Part shown: piece by piece, positions 8,216 through 19,009 of the stretch
Layout: each line of letters begins with the position of its first letter
Position numbering within the stretch: position 1 is the stretch's first letter
From: Cesiribacter sp. SM1
GTDB taxonomy: Bacteria; Bacteroidota; Bacteroidia; Cytophagales; Cyclobacteriaceae
NCBI RefSeq assembly: GCF_020178975.1
Contig: NZ_JAHXBU010000092.1
Coordinates: 453,715 to 517,714, forward strand
DNA: 64,000 nt
Direction of reading: 5' to 3'
Position numbers and translations under genes: made by a program
Notes under the pieces: generated by a model
What the model was told of the DNA's origin: nothing
Database searches by the model: none
What the model saw: the letters and a program-made list of their open reading frames with translations, nothing else

Positions 8216-9790
8216 ATGTCAATACAGAAGAAACTCAATACTTTTCGCTCCCGCTTTTTACTGATCTATGGTACAGCTGCCTTTATCAGTGTTTTGCTTA
8301 TAGTATCGGCTGGTATACTCGTTAACCGCGTTACCACAAAGTACCAGACGCTCTCCACTGTTATCGAACCACTGAAATTCAACCTCTTATCCTTTAACAG
8401 CGAATCAAACCAGCTTGCTGCCCACCAGCAGGCTTACTTGTTAAGCAACAGCGAGGAGTCTAAGGAATATGTGGCCTACGTTAGCAAAAGACTGCAGGAC
8501 CGCATCAAGATTCTTACAGGTTATGCAGACACCCTTAAAGATGAAACAGTAAGTGCCGGCACTGAAACTCTTACAGTTGAAATGGGTAAAATGTTTGCCG
8601 CCTCCACACTGCTGGAGCACGCTGAAACAGCAGAACGGGAGATTATTATCAAAGACCAGCTGATGCCCGCCGTGCTTAAGATCAGCAAGCTAACAAAGGA
8701 GATGAACACCTACCTCTTTGAACAGCACCTAAGTGGCTTTACTGTAATGATGGAACGGCTGGAGAACGTTCAGCTAAGTGCGCTGCTCATTTACACGGTG
8801 TTAATGCTGTGCTTTTATTACATAATACATAAAACCTATACCTTTATTGTAGGCCAGGTAAAAAAGCTTGACCAGGAGATTGGTGAACTGGCAAAGGGTA
8901 ACTTACCTGAAGAACTCTCCGATCCTGAAAATGAGCTGTCGTTTATCTCAAACTCTATAAACCAGTTACTGAAAAACCTGCAGGGGGTAAAGGAATTCTC
9001 CATCAGCGTAGGCAAGGGAGATTTTGAAAGTAACATTAGCGTATTTGATAATGCCGGAGACTTGGGTACCGCCCTGGCATCCATGCGCCAGAGCTTAAAA
9101 GAAGTATCTGCCGAAGACAAGAAAAGAGATTGGGTAAACCAGGGACTGGCTACTTTCCTTAGTATTATCCGCGATCATGGACATAATACCGAAGAACTGG
9201 CCTACCAGGTGCTGGCAAACCTGGTAAAATACATCAAGGCTAACCAGGGAGGCATTTTCATAGCAGACCAGGAACGGCATGAAACAAAGCTGCGGCTAGT
9301 TGCCTCCTATGCCTACAACCGTAAAAAGTATGTAGAAAAGGTATTGCTGCCCGGCCAGGGGCTGGTGGGACAGGCTTACCTGGAGCGGGATCACATATAC
9401 CTGAAGGAGATTCCGCAGAACTACGTGCAAATCACCTCCGGCCTTGGCGATTCCACCCCGAGAACCATCTACATTCAGCCCCTGATAGTAAATGATGAGG
9501 TTATGGGTGTGCTGGAGCTGGCTTCTTTTGGCGATATAGCACCTTATGTGCAGGATTTTATTAAAAAAGTAAGCGAATCTGTTGCAGCAGCCATTGGAAC
9601 CGCCCAAAACACCAGCCGGAACAAACAAATACTGGAGCAATCGCAGGAGCTGGCAGAGCAGTTAAGGGCCCAGGAAGAAGAACTGCGGCAGAATACCGAA
9701 GAGCTCCAGGCAACACAGGAAGAAATGCACCGCCGCATTCTGGAGCTTGAAAAAGAAAACCAGCTACTGCAAAGTAACAAACATGCATAA
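8216..9790 (+). CDS. Membrane-bound HAMP/GAF sensor protein without kinase domain
   Basis: 524 residues. Transmembrane helices at about 14-37 and 186-210 flank an extracytoplasmic helical sensor region of about 150 residues. A HAMP-like region follows (about 210-300), then a GAF domain (about 320-465, containing GQGLVGQAYLERD and IQPLIVNDEVMGVLELAS) and a long C-terminal coiled coil rich in Glu and Gln (about 468-520). Histidine kinase, PAS and cyclase modules are absent, so it should signal through a protein partner. In Bacteroidota such proteins often feed gliding or two-component systems, but that is inference. The next gene, ligA, is 74 nt away with its own promoter-like element. Confidence 0.75.
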   Translation: MSIQKKLNTFRSRFLLIYGTAAFISVLLIVSAGILVNRVTTKYQTLSTVIEPLKFNLLSFNSESNQLAAHQQAYLLSNSEESKEYVAYVSKRLQDRIKILTGYADTLKDETVSAGTETLTVEMGKMFAASTLLEHAETAEREIIIKDQLMPAVLKISKLTKEMNTYLFEQHLSGFTVMMERLENVQLSALLIYTVLMLCFYYIIHKTYTFIVGQVKKLDQEIGELAKGNLPEELSDPENELSFISNSINQLLKNLQGVKEFSISVGKGDFESNISVFDNAGDLGTALASMRQSLKEVSAEDKKRDWVNQGLATFLSIIRDHGHNTEELAYQVLANLVKYIKANQGGIFIADQERHETKLRLVASYAYNRKKYVEKVLLPGQGLVGQAYLERDHIYLKEIPQNYVQITSGLGDSTPRTIYIQPLIVNDEVMGVLELASFGDIAPYVQDFIKKVSESVAAAIGTAQNTSRNKQILEQSQELAEQLRAQEEELRQNTEELQATQEEMHRRILELEKENQLLQSNKHA

Positions 9791-9816
9791 TTGCCCTGCT
9801 TTTTGCCGGTGCACCA

Positions 9817-9846
9817 TTTCTTAACTCCCTAGTTTGTGTAGATTTG
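9817..9846 (+). promoter_or_regulatory. Candidate Bacteroidota promoter for ligA
   Basis: A -7 element TAGATTTG (9839-9846) fits TAnnTTTG. A -33 candidate TTTC (9817-9820) lies 18 nt upstream, one base off the TTTG consensus. The predicted start lies just upstream of the ligA ATG at 9865. Confidence 0.45.
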
Positions 9847-9849
9847 TAA

Positions 9850-11882
<2,033 letters not shown>

Positions 11883-11883
<1 letters not shown>

Positions 11884-12401
11884 TGTCTTTTTTACACGCC
11901 ACCATATTACCCATGCGTGTACGTACGCAGCTTAGAAATAACAGGTCTAAGCGTGGAAGCGTTACCTACCGGGATGCAAAGAAAGTTGGTATACTCTTTA
12001 CCATGAACAGCCTTGATGATTATGAATCGATCAGGCAGTTCGAAAACAGGCTAAAAAAAGATGGAAAAGAAGTGAATGTATTAAGTTACCTGCCAAAAAA
12101 CGTAGAAAACTTTCATTTTCACTACGACATCTTTTCAATAACCGACTTTTCTGCAACAGGCCAGGTAAAAGCGGGCAATATCACTAACTTTCTGGAGCAG
12201 AAGTTCGACTACCTGATTTGCCTGGACAAGGAACCAAACCTGTATATTGAGTATATTTTAGCTGCCAGCGCTGCCAGGTGCCGTATTGGCAACTATGTTG
12301 AAAATAAAGAGTCCTTGTTTGAATTAATGATACGCCTGAACGGAAATAATTCCGTGAACAACCTTATTCAACAAATTTACCATTACACGAACAAATTCTA
12401 A
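11883..12401 (+). CDS. DUF6913 family protein of unknown function
   Basis: 172 residues, soluble, no signal peptide. I recognise the family (DUF6913 in Bacteroidota) mainly from its sequence style and its position between ligA and dapA; no enzyme activity is known to me. Both ends overlap neighbours by one base through TAATG junctions, so it is translated as part of ligA-DUF6913-dapA. An in-frame Met at residue 11 (MRVRTQLRNNRSKRG) is a possible alternative start and begins a very basic stretch. The middle contains KVGILFTMNSLDDYESI, which looks like a Rossmann-type beta strand and helix. Confidence 0.75.
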
Positions 12402-13288
12402 TGAATACTAAATTTACCGGTGTAGGCGTGGCACTCGTTACCCCTTTCACGGCAAAGGGAGAAGTTGATTATGATGCCCTGGACCGGCTCCTTCGCCATA
12501 CTGCCGAGGGAGGAGTAGATTATTATGTGGTTCACGGCACCACCGGTGAATCTGTTACCACTACAGTTGCTGAAAAAGCCGAAGTTTTACGTTTTGTAAG
12601 GGAAAATAACCCCCACAAGCTGCCTATCATGTACGGCCTGGGTGGCAATAACACCCCTGCCCTGCTTAAAAAGGTTAAGGAAATGGACCTGGAGGGTGTG
12701 GATGCCATTCTTTCCGTAAGCCCCTACTATAACCTGCCTACCCAGGAGGGCCTGTATCAGCATTATAAAGCATTTTCAGAGGCCTCTCCCGTGCCCGTAA
12801 TGCTCTACAATGTACCTACCCGTACGGCCCGTAACCTTAATGCAGAAACAACACTGCGCCTGGCCGAACTGCCAAACATTATTGGGGTGAAAGAAGCATC
12901 GGGCAACCTGGTGCAGTGTGCAGAAATCGCCAGCCATAAGCCGCAAGATTTTCTTCTGATCAGTGGAGATGATATGCTCACCATTCCTATCATTTCTCTT
13001 GGTGGCAAAGGCATCATCTCGGTTTTGGCTAACGCTTTGCCTACCCTCTTCCAGACCATGACCCGCAATGCCCTGAAAGGAGACTTTGATACCGCCCGCC
13101 AGGCATTATTTGCCTTACTGGAGCTAAATCCCTACATCTACGAAGAAGGTAATCCTGTAGGCGTTAAACAGGCGCTCAAATGCCTGGGCATTTGTGAGAA
13201 CTCAGTGCGGCTGCCACTTGTACCGGCTTCTTCAAAACTGTGTGAAAAAATAGAGGCAACTGTTCAGAAGCTGAAAGCTATTGCATAA
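12401..13288 (+). CDS. dapA: 4-hydroxy-tetrahydrodipicolinate synthase
   Basis: 295 residues, a complete TIM-barrel DapA. It condenses pyruvate with aspartate semialdehyde in the lysine/diaminopimelate pathway. Schiff-base Lys164 is in IIGVKEASGNL, catalytic Tyr136 in VMLYNVPTRT, and Thr47/Thr48 in HGTTGES. It is the last gene of the coupled ligA operon and ends before a strong terminator at 13335-13362. Confidence 0.96.
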   Translation: MNTKFTGVGVALVTPFTAKGEVDYDALDRLLRHTAEGGVDYYVVHGTTGESVTTTVAEKAEVLRFVRENNPHKLPIMYGLGGNNTPALLKKVKEMDLEGVDAILSVSPYYNLPTQEGLYQHYKAFSEASPVPVMLYNVPTRTARNLNAETTLRLAELPNIIGVKEASGNLVQCAEIASHKPQDFLLISGDDMLTIPIISLGGKGIISVLANALPTLFQTMTRNALKGDFDTARQALFALLELNPYIYEEGNPVGVKQALKCLGICENSVRLPLVPASSKLCEKIEATVQKLKAIA

Positions 13289-13334
13289 ATAAATGCACAA
13301 TTGATATAAAAGCTTCAGAAGATGGAGCAAAAAT

Positions 13335-13362
13335 AAAAGCGACACTTTGCAGTGTCGCTTTT
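13335..13362. terminator. Bidirectional terminator between dapA and the histone H1-like gene
   Basis: A perfect 11-bp stem AAAAGCGACAC (13335-13345) and GTGTCGCTTTT (13352-13362) with a 6-nt loop. A-tracts and T-tracts on either side allow it to serve dapA on the plus strand and the convergent small gene on the minus strand. Confidence 0.9.
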
Positions 13363-13415
13363 ATTGTATAATAATCTTAGTAAAGTCTGATGCAGTTTAT
13401 TCAGAATGTAGATTC

Positions 13416-13601
13416 TTACTTTTGTTCTGCGTCGTTCTTTTTATTCTGAACTTCAACGCGTATCTCCTGGGCAAGATTTTTAAGCTCCTGCATACCTTTG
13501 CGAACGCGTGTACCAGCAGCCTGGTTTTCTTTGTCGTAGAACTTCTGGAAGTCTGACTCAAGCGACATTACCAGGTCTCTGATTTGGTCGAAGCGGTTCA
13601 T
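13416..13601 (-). CDS. Histone H1-like small DNA-binding protein
   Basis: 61 residues. The sequence MNRFDQIRDLVMSLESDFQ, followed by AAGTRVRKGMQELKNLAQEI and a Lys/Asn-rich tail, matches the short Bacteroidota proteins annotated as histone H1 (related to chlamydial Hc1). It is predicted to be helical and may bind DNA or assemble by coiled coil; a nucleoid role is known only by family naming. It is monocistronic, with a promoter-like pair at 13648-13678 and the shared terminator downstream. Confidence 0.85.
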   Translation of the reverse strand: MNRFDQIRDLVMSLESDFQKFYDKENQAAGTRVRKGMQELKNLAQEIRVEVQNKKNDAEQK

Positions 13602-13647
13602 AAATTGGCTTAAGTTTGGTTAACTGATTAGGATTTTTATTTTAAAA

Positions 13648-13678
13648 GCAATATAGCTATTTCATTAAAAATCGCAAA
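13648..13678 (-). promoter_or_regulatory. Candidate promoter for the histone H1-like gene
   Basis: On the minus strand TTTG (13678-13675) is followed after exactly 19 nt by TATATTGC (13655-13648), close to TAnnTTTG. It lies about 50 nt upstream of the ATG at 13601. Confidence 0.5.
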
Positions 13679-13691
13679 TCAATACCCCCTT

Positions 13692-14951
13692 TTAAGCGTC
13701 AAACATGGCCATTTTTGCTGCATATTCGTGGTTTACATATGCACCAGTATCCAGTTTATGCTTGATTTCAGAGAAAGCCTGAATTGTTTGAGCCACATCT
13801 TCCAGGGTATGTACCGCTGTAGGTATAATGCGCAGCATGATAACGTCTTTTGGCACTACCGGGTAAATTACCACAGAGCAGAAAATGTTATAATTCTCAC
13901 GCAAATCTTTGTTAAGAATGGTAGCCGCACTAAGCGCACCTCTTAAAAATACAGGGGTTACGGGAGAGGTAGTAGTTCCAATATCGAAACCTTTCTCACG
14001 CAGACCAGACTGCAGTGCATTTACGATCGTCCACAGTTTTTCCCTGTGCTCAGGCTGGGTACGCAGCATTTCCAGACGCTTGCGTGCTCCTTCCACAAAG
14101 ATCATGGGCAGTGCCTTGGCAAAGATCTGTGAGCGCATGTTGTATTTCAGGTAGTCGATAATATCGCGGTTACCGGCTACAAACGCACCAATGCTCGCCA
14201 TTGACTTGGCAAATGTAGAGAAGTAAAGGTCAATGTCGGCCTGTACACCCTGAGCTTCTGCAGCACCTGCACCAGTTGGGCCCATAGCACCAAAACCATG
14301 TGCATCGTCAATGAAAATACGGAAGTTGTACTTTTTCTTCAGTGCAACGATATCCTTTAGGTTGCCCATGTTGCCCGACATACCGAAAACACCTTCGGTA
14401 ATAACCAGGATACCGCCACCAGTCTCGGCAGTGATGCGTTCTGCACGCTTCAGCTGTTTCTCCAGGGCCTCCATATCGTTATGCGAGTAAACGAACCGCT
14501 TACCCATATGCAGGCGAACGCCGTCTACAATGCAGGCATGGGATTCTGAGTCATACACGATCACATCATGGCGGTCAACCAGGGCATCGATAATAGACAC
14601 AACCCCCTGGTAACCAAAGTTAAGCAGGTAGGCAGATTCTTTTTGAACAAACTGAGCAAGTTCATTCTCGAGCTGAAGGTGCTGATCTGAATTTCCAGAC
14701 ATCATACGCGCACCCATCGGATAGGCAGCTCCCCAGCGGGCAGCAGCATCGGCATCCGCCTTGCGCACATCAGGATGATTGGCAAATCCAAGATAGTTGT
14801 TTAAGCTCCACGTGAGAACTTCTTTACCACGCCATACCATGCGTGGTTTGATCTCACCCTCCAACTTGGGGAACATGAAATAGCCTTCGTCAGCTTGCGA
14901 ATGCTTTCCTAGAGGTCCCCGGTCCTGCAGTAGTTTTTCAAACAGATCCAA
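13692..14951 (-). CDS. Alpha-oxoamine synthase (serine palmitoyltransferase / cysteate acyltransferase type)
   Basis: 419 residues, a PLP-dependent fold type I enzyme of the alpha-oxoamine synthase family. The PLP lysine is Lys249 (FSTFAKSMASIGAF), with Asp215 and His218 in IDDAHGFGAMG. The family joins an amino acid to an acyl thioester with loss of CO2. In Bacteroidota the likely products are 3-ketosphinganine (serine palmitoyltransferase) or the sulfonolipid precursor from cysteate; KBL and BioF are less likely because no biotin or threonine genes are nearby. It is monocistronic, with no biosynthetic neighbours on either side. The choice between serine and cysteate cannot be made by eye. 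Confidence 0.8.
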   Translation of the reverse strand: MDLFEKLLQDRGPLGKHSQADEGYFMFPKLEGEIKPRMVWRGKEVLTWSLNNYLGFANHPDVRKADADAAARWGAAYPMGARMMSGNSDQHLQLENELAQFVQKESAYLLNFGYQGVVSIIDALVDRHDVIVYDSESHACIVDGVRLHMGKRFVYSHNDMEALEKQLKRAERITAETGGGILVITEGVFGMSGNMGNLKDIVALKKKYNFRIFIDDAHGFGAMGPTGAGAAEAQGVQADIDLYFSTFAKSMASIGAFVAGNRDIIDYLKYNMRSQIFAKALPMIFVEGARKRLEMLRTQPEHREKLWTIVNALQSGLREKGFDIGTTTSPVTPVFLRGALSAATILNKDLRENYNIFCSVVIYPVVPKDVIMLRIIPTAVHTLEDVAQTIQAFSEIKHKLDTGAYVNHEYAAKMAMFDA

Positions 14952-15129
14952 GACTGTTAATAGTTATGTTGTACAATTCTACGGTCAAAACAAAAAACAC
15001 TCAAAAGTAAAATTAATTCCCGACTGTACAAAATAGGCTATAAAATTCCTGCTGCTTCTTCGGTTTTAGCCCATTAATTAGTAGCATTGTACACTTTCAA
15101 AAGTACAAAACAGATTTTTTATTTCAGAT

Positions 15130-16626
15130 ATGCATAAAATCAAGAAACTACTGATTGCCAACAGGGGAGAAATTGCGCTTAGGATTATCAGGTCTGCCAG
15201 GGAAATGGGTATTCGCACCGTTGCAGTTTTCAGCGAGGCCGACCGCCATGCCCTGCATGTACAGGCTGCCGATGAGGCTGTTTGCCTGGGTCCGGCTCCT
15301 TCTGCAGAGTCTTATTTACTGGGTAATCGTATTATTGATGTATGTAAAGCGCTTGGGGTTGATGCCATTCACCCCGGCTATGGTTTTCTTTCTGAAAATG
15401 CAGGATTTGCCAAAAAAGTAGAAGAAGCCGGCCTCATCTTTGTTGGCCCCTCCGCTCATGCCATAGAAATTATGGGCAGCAAGCTGGCTGCAAAGGCTGC
15501 AGTAGCCAAGTATGATATTCCCCTGGTACCAGGTACAGCCACAGCCCTTACAGATGTTGCCGAGGGCAAACGCAAAGCAGCAGAAATTGGCTACCCGGTG
15601 TTGATTAAGGCAAGCGCTGGTGGTGGCGGTAAAGGTATGCGGGTAGTTGAGCAGGCCCAGGATTTTGAAGAAGGCATGCAGCGGGCCATCAGCGAGGCTA
15701 CCTCTGCCTTTGGTGATGGATCGGTATTCCTGGAGAAATTCATTACCTCCCCGCGCCACATAGAGATACAGGTAATGGGAGACCACCATGGCAACATTGT
15801 CCACCTGTTCGAGCGGGAGTGTTCCGTACAGCGCCGGCATCAGAAAGTGATAGAAGAAGCGCCCTCGGCAGTATTGACGGATGAAATACGCAAAGCCATG
15901 GGCGAGGCCGCCGTTATGGTAGCCAAAGCCTGTAATTATTACGGCGCAGGTACGGTAGAGTTCATTGTTGATGAGCAGCTGAATTTCTATTTCCTGGAAA
16001 TGAACACCCGCCTGCAGGTAGAACACCCGGTTACAGAAATGATCACCGGTGTAGACCTGGTAAAGGAACAGATCTATGTAGCAGAAGGCAAGCCACTATC
16101 TTTTAAGCAGGAAGATCTGCACATCAATGGCCATGCCCTGGAACTAAGGGTTTATGCCGAAGACCCTGCCAATAACTTTTTGCCGGACATAGGCACACTG
16201 CAGACCTATCGCCGCCCCCAGGGTCCCGGCATCAGGGTCGATGATGGCTTTCGGCAGGGCATGCAGATTCCCATTTATTACGATCCCATGATAGCCAAGC
16301 TGGTTACCTGGGGCAAGAACCGGGAGGAAGCACGCCTGCGCATGTTAAGGGCTATTGAAGAGTACCAGATTACCGGTATCACTACTACCCTTCCCTTTGG
16401 CCGTTTTGTGCTGGAGCATGATGCTTTTATCAGCGGCCGATTCGATACTAAATTCGTAGAAAAATATTTCAGGCCTGAGTTGTTACACCCCAAGCCCGAT
16501 GCTGATGAAGAAATGCTGGCAGCTGCCCTCGCAATCTATCTTCACAGCAACAAAACCACAAAGGTTAGCAATGAGCAGGCGGTTACAGCAGCGCCCTCTA
16601 AATGGCGTAAACGTAGCAAACAATAA
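15130..16626 (+). CDS. accC: Biotin carboxylase (acyl-CoA carboxylase subunit)
   Basis: 498 residues. An N-terminal pre-ATP-grasp domain begins KKLLIANRGEIALRII, an ATP-grasp domain follows with the glycine-rich loop KASAGGGGKGMR, and the active-site strand contains EMNTRLQVEHPVTE. It carboxylates biotin on its carrier protein using bicarbonate and ATP. It is about 50 residues longer at the C-terminus than E. coli AccC, and neither BCCP nor carboxyltransferase genes are adjacent, so it could serve acetyl-CoA, propionyl-CoA or another carboxylase. A 9-nt gap to the DUF1015 gene suggests co-transcription. Confidence 0.88.
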   Translation: MHKIKKLLIANRGEIALRIIRSAREMGIRTVAVFSEADRHALHVQAADEAVCLGPAPSAESYLLGNRIIDVCKALGVDAIHPGYGFLSENAGFAKKVEEAGLIFVGPSAHAIEIMGSKLAAKAAVAKYDIPLVPGTATALTDVAEGKRKAAEIGYPVLIKASAGGGGKGMRVVEQAQDFEEGMQRAISEATSAFGDGSVFLEKFITSPRHIEIQVMGDHHGNIVHLFERECSVQRRHQKVIEEAPSAVLTDEIRKAMGEAAVMVAKACNYYGAGTVEFIVDEQLNFYFLEMNTRLQVEHPVTEMITGVDLVKEQIYVAEGKPLSFKQEDLHINGHALELRVYAEDPANNFLPDIGTLQTYRRPQGPGIRVDDGFRQGMQIPIYYDPMIAKLVTWGKNREEARLRMLRAIEEYQITGITTTLPFGRFVLEHDAFISGRFDTKFVEKYFRPELLHPKPDADEEMLAAALAIYLHSNKTTKVSNEQAVTAAPSKWRKRSKQ

Positions 16627-16635
16627 GAACAGAAC

Positions 16636-17937
16636 ATGGCCGAGATCCAAGCATTCCGGGCCTGGCGCTTTAACCAGGAACGGTTCAGGAACATAGATGA
16701 ACTTACTTCTCCCCTCTTTGATGTAGTTTCGCAACGTCAGCGGCAGGAGCTCTATCAAAACCCATACAACAGTATACATTTATCGGTACCGGCGGGAGAT
16801 AATCCTGCCCATGAAGCTGCCATGAGGCTTGAAAACTGGAAGCAGCAAGGCGTGTTGCTGCAGGATAAGCTGCCGACCATTTATGTGCACTACCAGTACT
16901 TTACCTTTCCCGGCTCCTCGCAGGAGTTTGTTCGCAAAGGCTTTGTATGCTACATCAGGGCCTACGACTGGGACGAAAAGGTGCTGCTAAGGCATGAAAA
17001 CACCATTCCCAAATCAGTAAATGACCGTCTTGAGCTGCTGCACGCAACCCAGCTGAATGTTAGCCCTACCCACGGACTCTACACCGATCCTCATTTTGAA
17101 CTCGAGGGGTACATGGACGAAAGCATGCAGAAACCGGTGTACGAATCTGAAGATTATCAGGGCGTGCGGGACTGCATGAGCGTTATTCATGATGCCAGGG
17201 TAATAAAACGGTTCCAGGAAGTACTTTCGGATAAGCAGGTAATTCTGGCCGACGGTCACCACCGCTACGAAAGCTCCCTGATGTACAGAAAGCAGCGCAC
17301 AAAAGAAAATCCTCACCATACAGGTGCAGAAGGTTATAATTTTCACCTGATGTACCTTACCAACACTGAGGGAGATGACATACGCATTATGCCAACCCAC
17401 CGCCTGATCAGTGGCCTGGCAGACTTTGATGAAAAAGCATTGCTTCAAAAACTGGATCCCTACTTTATCATCAAGGAGCTTGATAATCCTTATGATGTAA
17501 ACACCATTATACTGGGTAAAAAATGGGCCTTTGGCCTGATCCTGAAAGACATTACCTACAAGATCAGGCTTAAACCGGAGGTAATAGAACTGTTACACTG
17601 GAAGATGCCACAGGAGGTAAAAGAACTGGACTTGACGGTACTTCATTACTTTGTAATAGACAAAGCTTTGGGAATTGCCGGTAAAGACCAGCGGCGATCG
17701 GAGCACATTAGCTTTGAGCGAAACTTTGCCAACTGCCTTACCAAAGTTCTGAAACAGGAAGCACAATGTGCACTTATCATCAAGGACATTTCCATGGAAG
17801 ATGTAAAGCGGGTATGTTACAGCGGCTATACCATGCCACAAAAATCTACCTACTTCTATCCTAAAATGATCAGCGGTTTTTTATTTGGCTCAATTAAGGA
17901 AGATGAATTTACCTTACCCGATTATTTTAGCTTCTAA
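16636..17937 (+). CDS. DUF1015 family protein
   Basis: 433 residues, full length for DUF1015 proteins. The family hallmark DGHHRYESSLMYR is present in the middle. The product is predicted cytosolic; its biochemical role is unknown, and in many anaerobes and Bacteroidota it occurs near phosphoglycerate dehydrogenase or serine genes, which are not seen here. It sits between accC and maf, with 9 nt before and a 35-nt overlap with maf after, so the three genes are probably one transcript. Confidence 0.85.
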   Translation: MAEIQAFRAWRFNQERFRNIDELTSPLFDVVSQRQRQELYQNPYNSIHLSVPAGDNPAHEAAMRLENWKQQGVLLQDKLPTIYVHYQYFTFPGSSQEFVRKGFVCYIRAYDWDEKVLLRHENTIPKSVNDRLELLHATQLNVSPTHGLYTDPHFELEGYMDESMQKPVYESEDYQGVRDCMSVIHDARVIKRFQEVLSDKQVILADGHHRYESSLMYRKQRTKENPHHTGAEGYNFHLMYLTNTEGDDIRIMPTHRLISGLADFDEKALLQKLDPYFIIKELDNPYDVNTIILGKKWAFGLILKDITYKIRLKPEVIELLHWKMPQEVKELDLTVLHYFVIDKALGIAGKDQRRSEHISFERNFANCLTKVLKQEAQCALIIKDISMEDVKRVCYSGYTMPQKSTYFYPKMISGFLFGSIKEDEFTLPDYFSF

Positions 17938-18469
17938 CTCGCCGCGCCGCCAGGAGCTGCTCAGGAGTGCGGGCATTTCCTTTTCGGTAAAGGTGAAGGA
18001 AACTGACGAAGTGTTTCCTGCAGCTATGCCTGCCGGAGAGGTAGCACGTTTCCTGGCCGAAAAAAAAGCAGATGCTTTTGTGGATGAGCTGGAGGATGCC
18101 CTGCTTATAACAGCAGATACTACCGTAGTATTAGGAGAAGAAGTACTCAATAAACCAGCAGATGCAAAAGAGGCGGTAAGCATGCTAAAGCGCCTTTCCG
18201 GCACCAGTCACAAAGTAATTACCGGCGTATGCCTGCTGCAACGGAAAAAAAAAGTTATCTTCGATGATATAACAGTAGTCTATTTCAGGCAGTTGGATGA
18301 GGAGGAAATAGATTACTATGTTTCCAATTATAAGCCATTTGATAAAGCCGGCAGCTACGGGATTCAGGAGTGGATAGGCATGGTGGGCATCGAAAAGATT
18401 GAAGGCTCGTATTACAATGTAATGGGTTTACCTGTTGAAAAACTGTACAAGCACCTCAAACAACTGTAA
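17903..18469 (+). CDS. maf: Maf-like nucleoside triphosphate pyrophosphatase
   Basis: 188 residues from the chosen start. The N-terminal motif ILASNSPRRQELL and the later GSYGIQEWIG are diagnostic of Maf/YhdE-type enzymes that hydrolyse dTTP/UTP or modified nucleotides to monophosphates, a house-cleaning role. The ATG at 17903 was preferred because it follows AGGAAG and begins directly before the conserved strand; an upstream in-frame ATG at 17885 would add six residues. It overlaps the DUF1015 gene by 35 nt, and a lipoprotein gene begins 1 nt after its stop. Confidence 0.93.
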   Translation: MNLPYPIILASNSPRRQELLRSAGISFSVKVKETDEVFPAAMPAGEVARFLAEKKADAFVDELEDALLITADTTVVLGEEVLNKPADAKEAVSMLKRLSGTSHKVITGVCLLQRKKKVIFDDITVVYFRQLDEEEIDYYVSNYKPFDKAGSYGIQEWIGMVGIEKIEGSYYNVMGLPVEKLYKHLKQL

Positions 18470-18470
18470 C

Positions 18471-18938
18471 ATGACTTTTAAATGCCTGTCAGCATCACTC
18501 TTGATTTTTATTTTACTGCTTTCTGCCTGTAACAAGCAGGAGAAGGTGCCGCTGCCGGAAAACCTGATGCGCCTGACCAATGGCAGCCACAAAGACTGGC
18601 GGCTGGAGAAAGTAACATATATTTTATTCAATGTGGTAGACCAGATCCCTGACTGCCAGAGAGATGAAATATACCGCTTTTATTCAGATGGAAGAGGTGA
18701 AATACTCAGTGGCCCCAACCCCTGCCCTCCTGCAGACCCGGAAAACCCAACACCAGAACCTGAAGTACAGGCTACCGGCACCTGGTCATTTGTTGGAAAT
18801 GGAGAAGAAATTCACATCAACTGGCAGGATAAAATGGACTGGGAGGCCAGGGTGGATGAACTGACTGACAGCAAACTGGTGGTTACTGGTATTGTATTTG
18901 ATAACTACAGGGTAACAGCCACCTTCCGGCCTTTGTGA
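18471..18938 (+). CDS. Small predicted lipoprotein, 155 aa
   Basis: The leader MTFKCLSASLLIFILLLSAC is a clear type II signal peptide with lipobox LSAC, so the mature protein starts at Cys20 and is lipid-anchored. The rest is a beta-rich domain with a DPENPTPEPE spacer, GTWSFVGNGEEIHI and RVTATFRPL, reminiscent of the lipocalin-like domains of Bacteroidota lipoproteins. ATG at 18471 follows the maf stop at 18469 by 1 nt; a longer in-frame reading exists but would bury the signal peptide. Function unknown. Confidence 0.78.
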   Translation: MTFKCLSASLLIFILLLSACNKQEKVPLPENLMRLTNGSHKDWRLEKVTYILFNVVDQIPDCQRDEIYRFYSDGRGEILSGPNPCPPADPENPTPEPEVQATGTWSFVGNGEEIHINWQDKMDWEARVDELTDSKLVVTGIVFDNYRVTATFRPL

Positions 18939-19009
18939 GAAGGGTATAAAGTTTTAGTTATGAGGTATGGGTAGCTGGTACCGCTGGGAGTATCAAAAAG
19001 CATCATAGC

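Noticed and set aside
18435..18470. Upstream extension of the lipoprotein at 18471
   Set aside because: It overlaps the end of maf and pushes the signal peptide inward.
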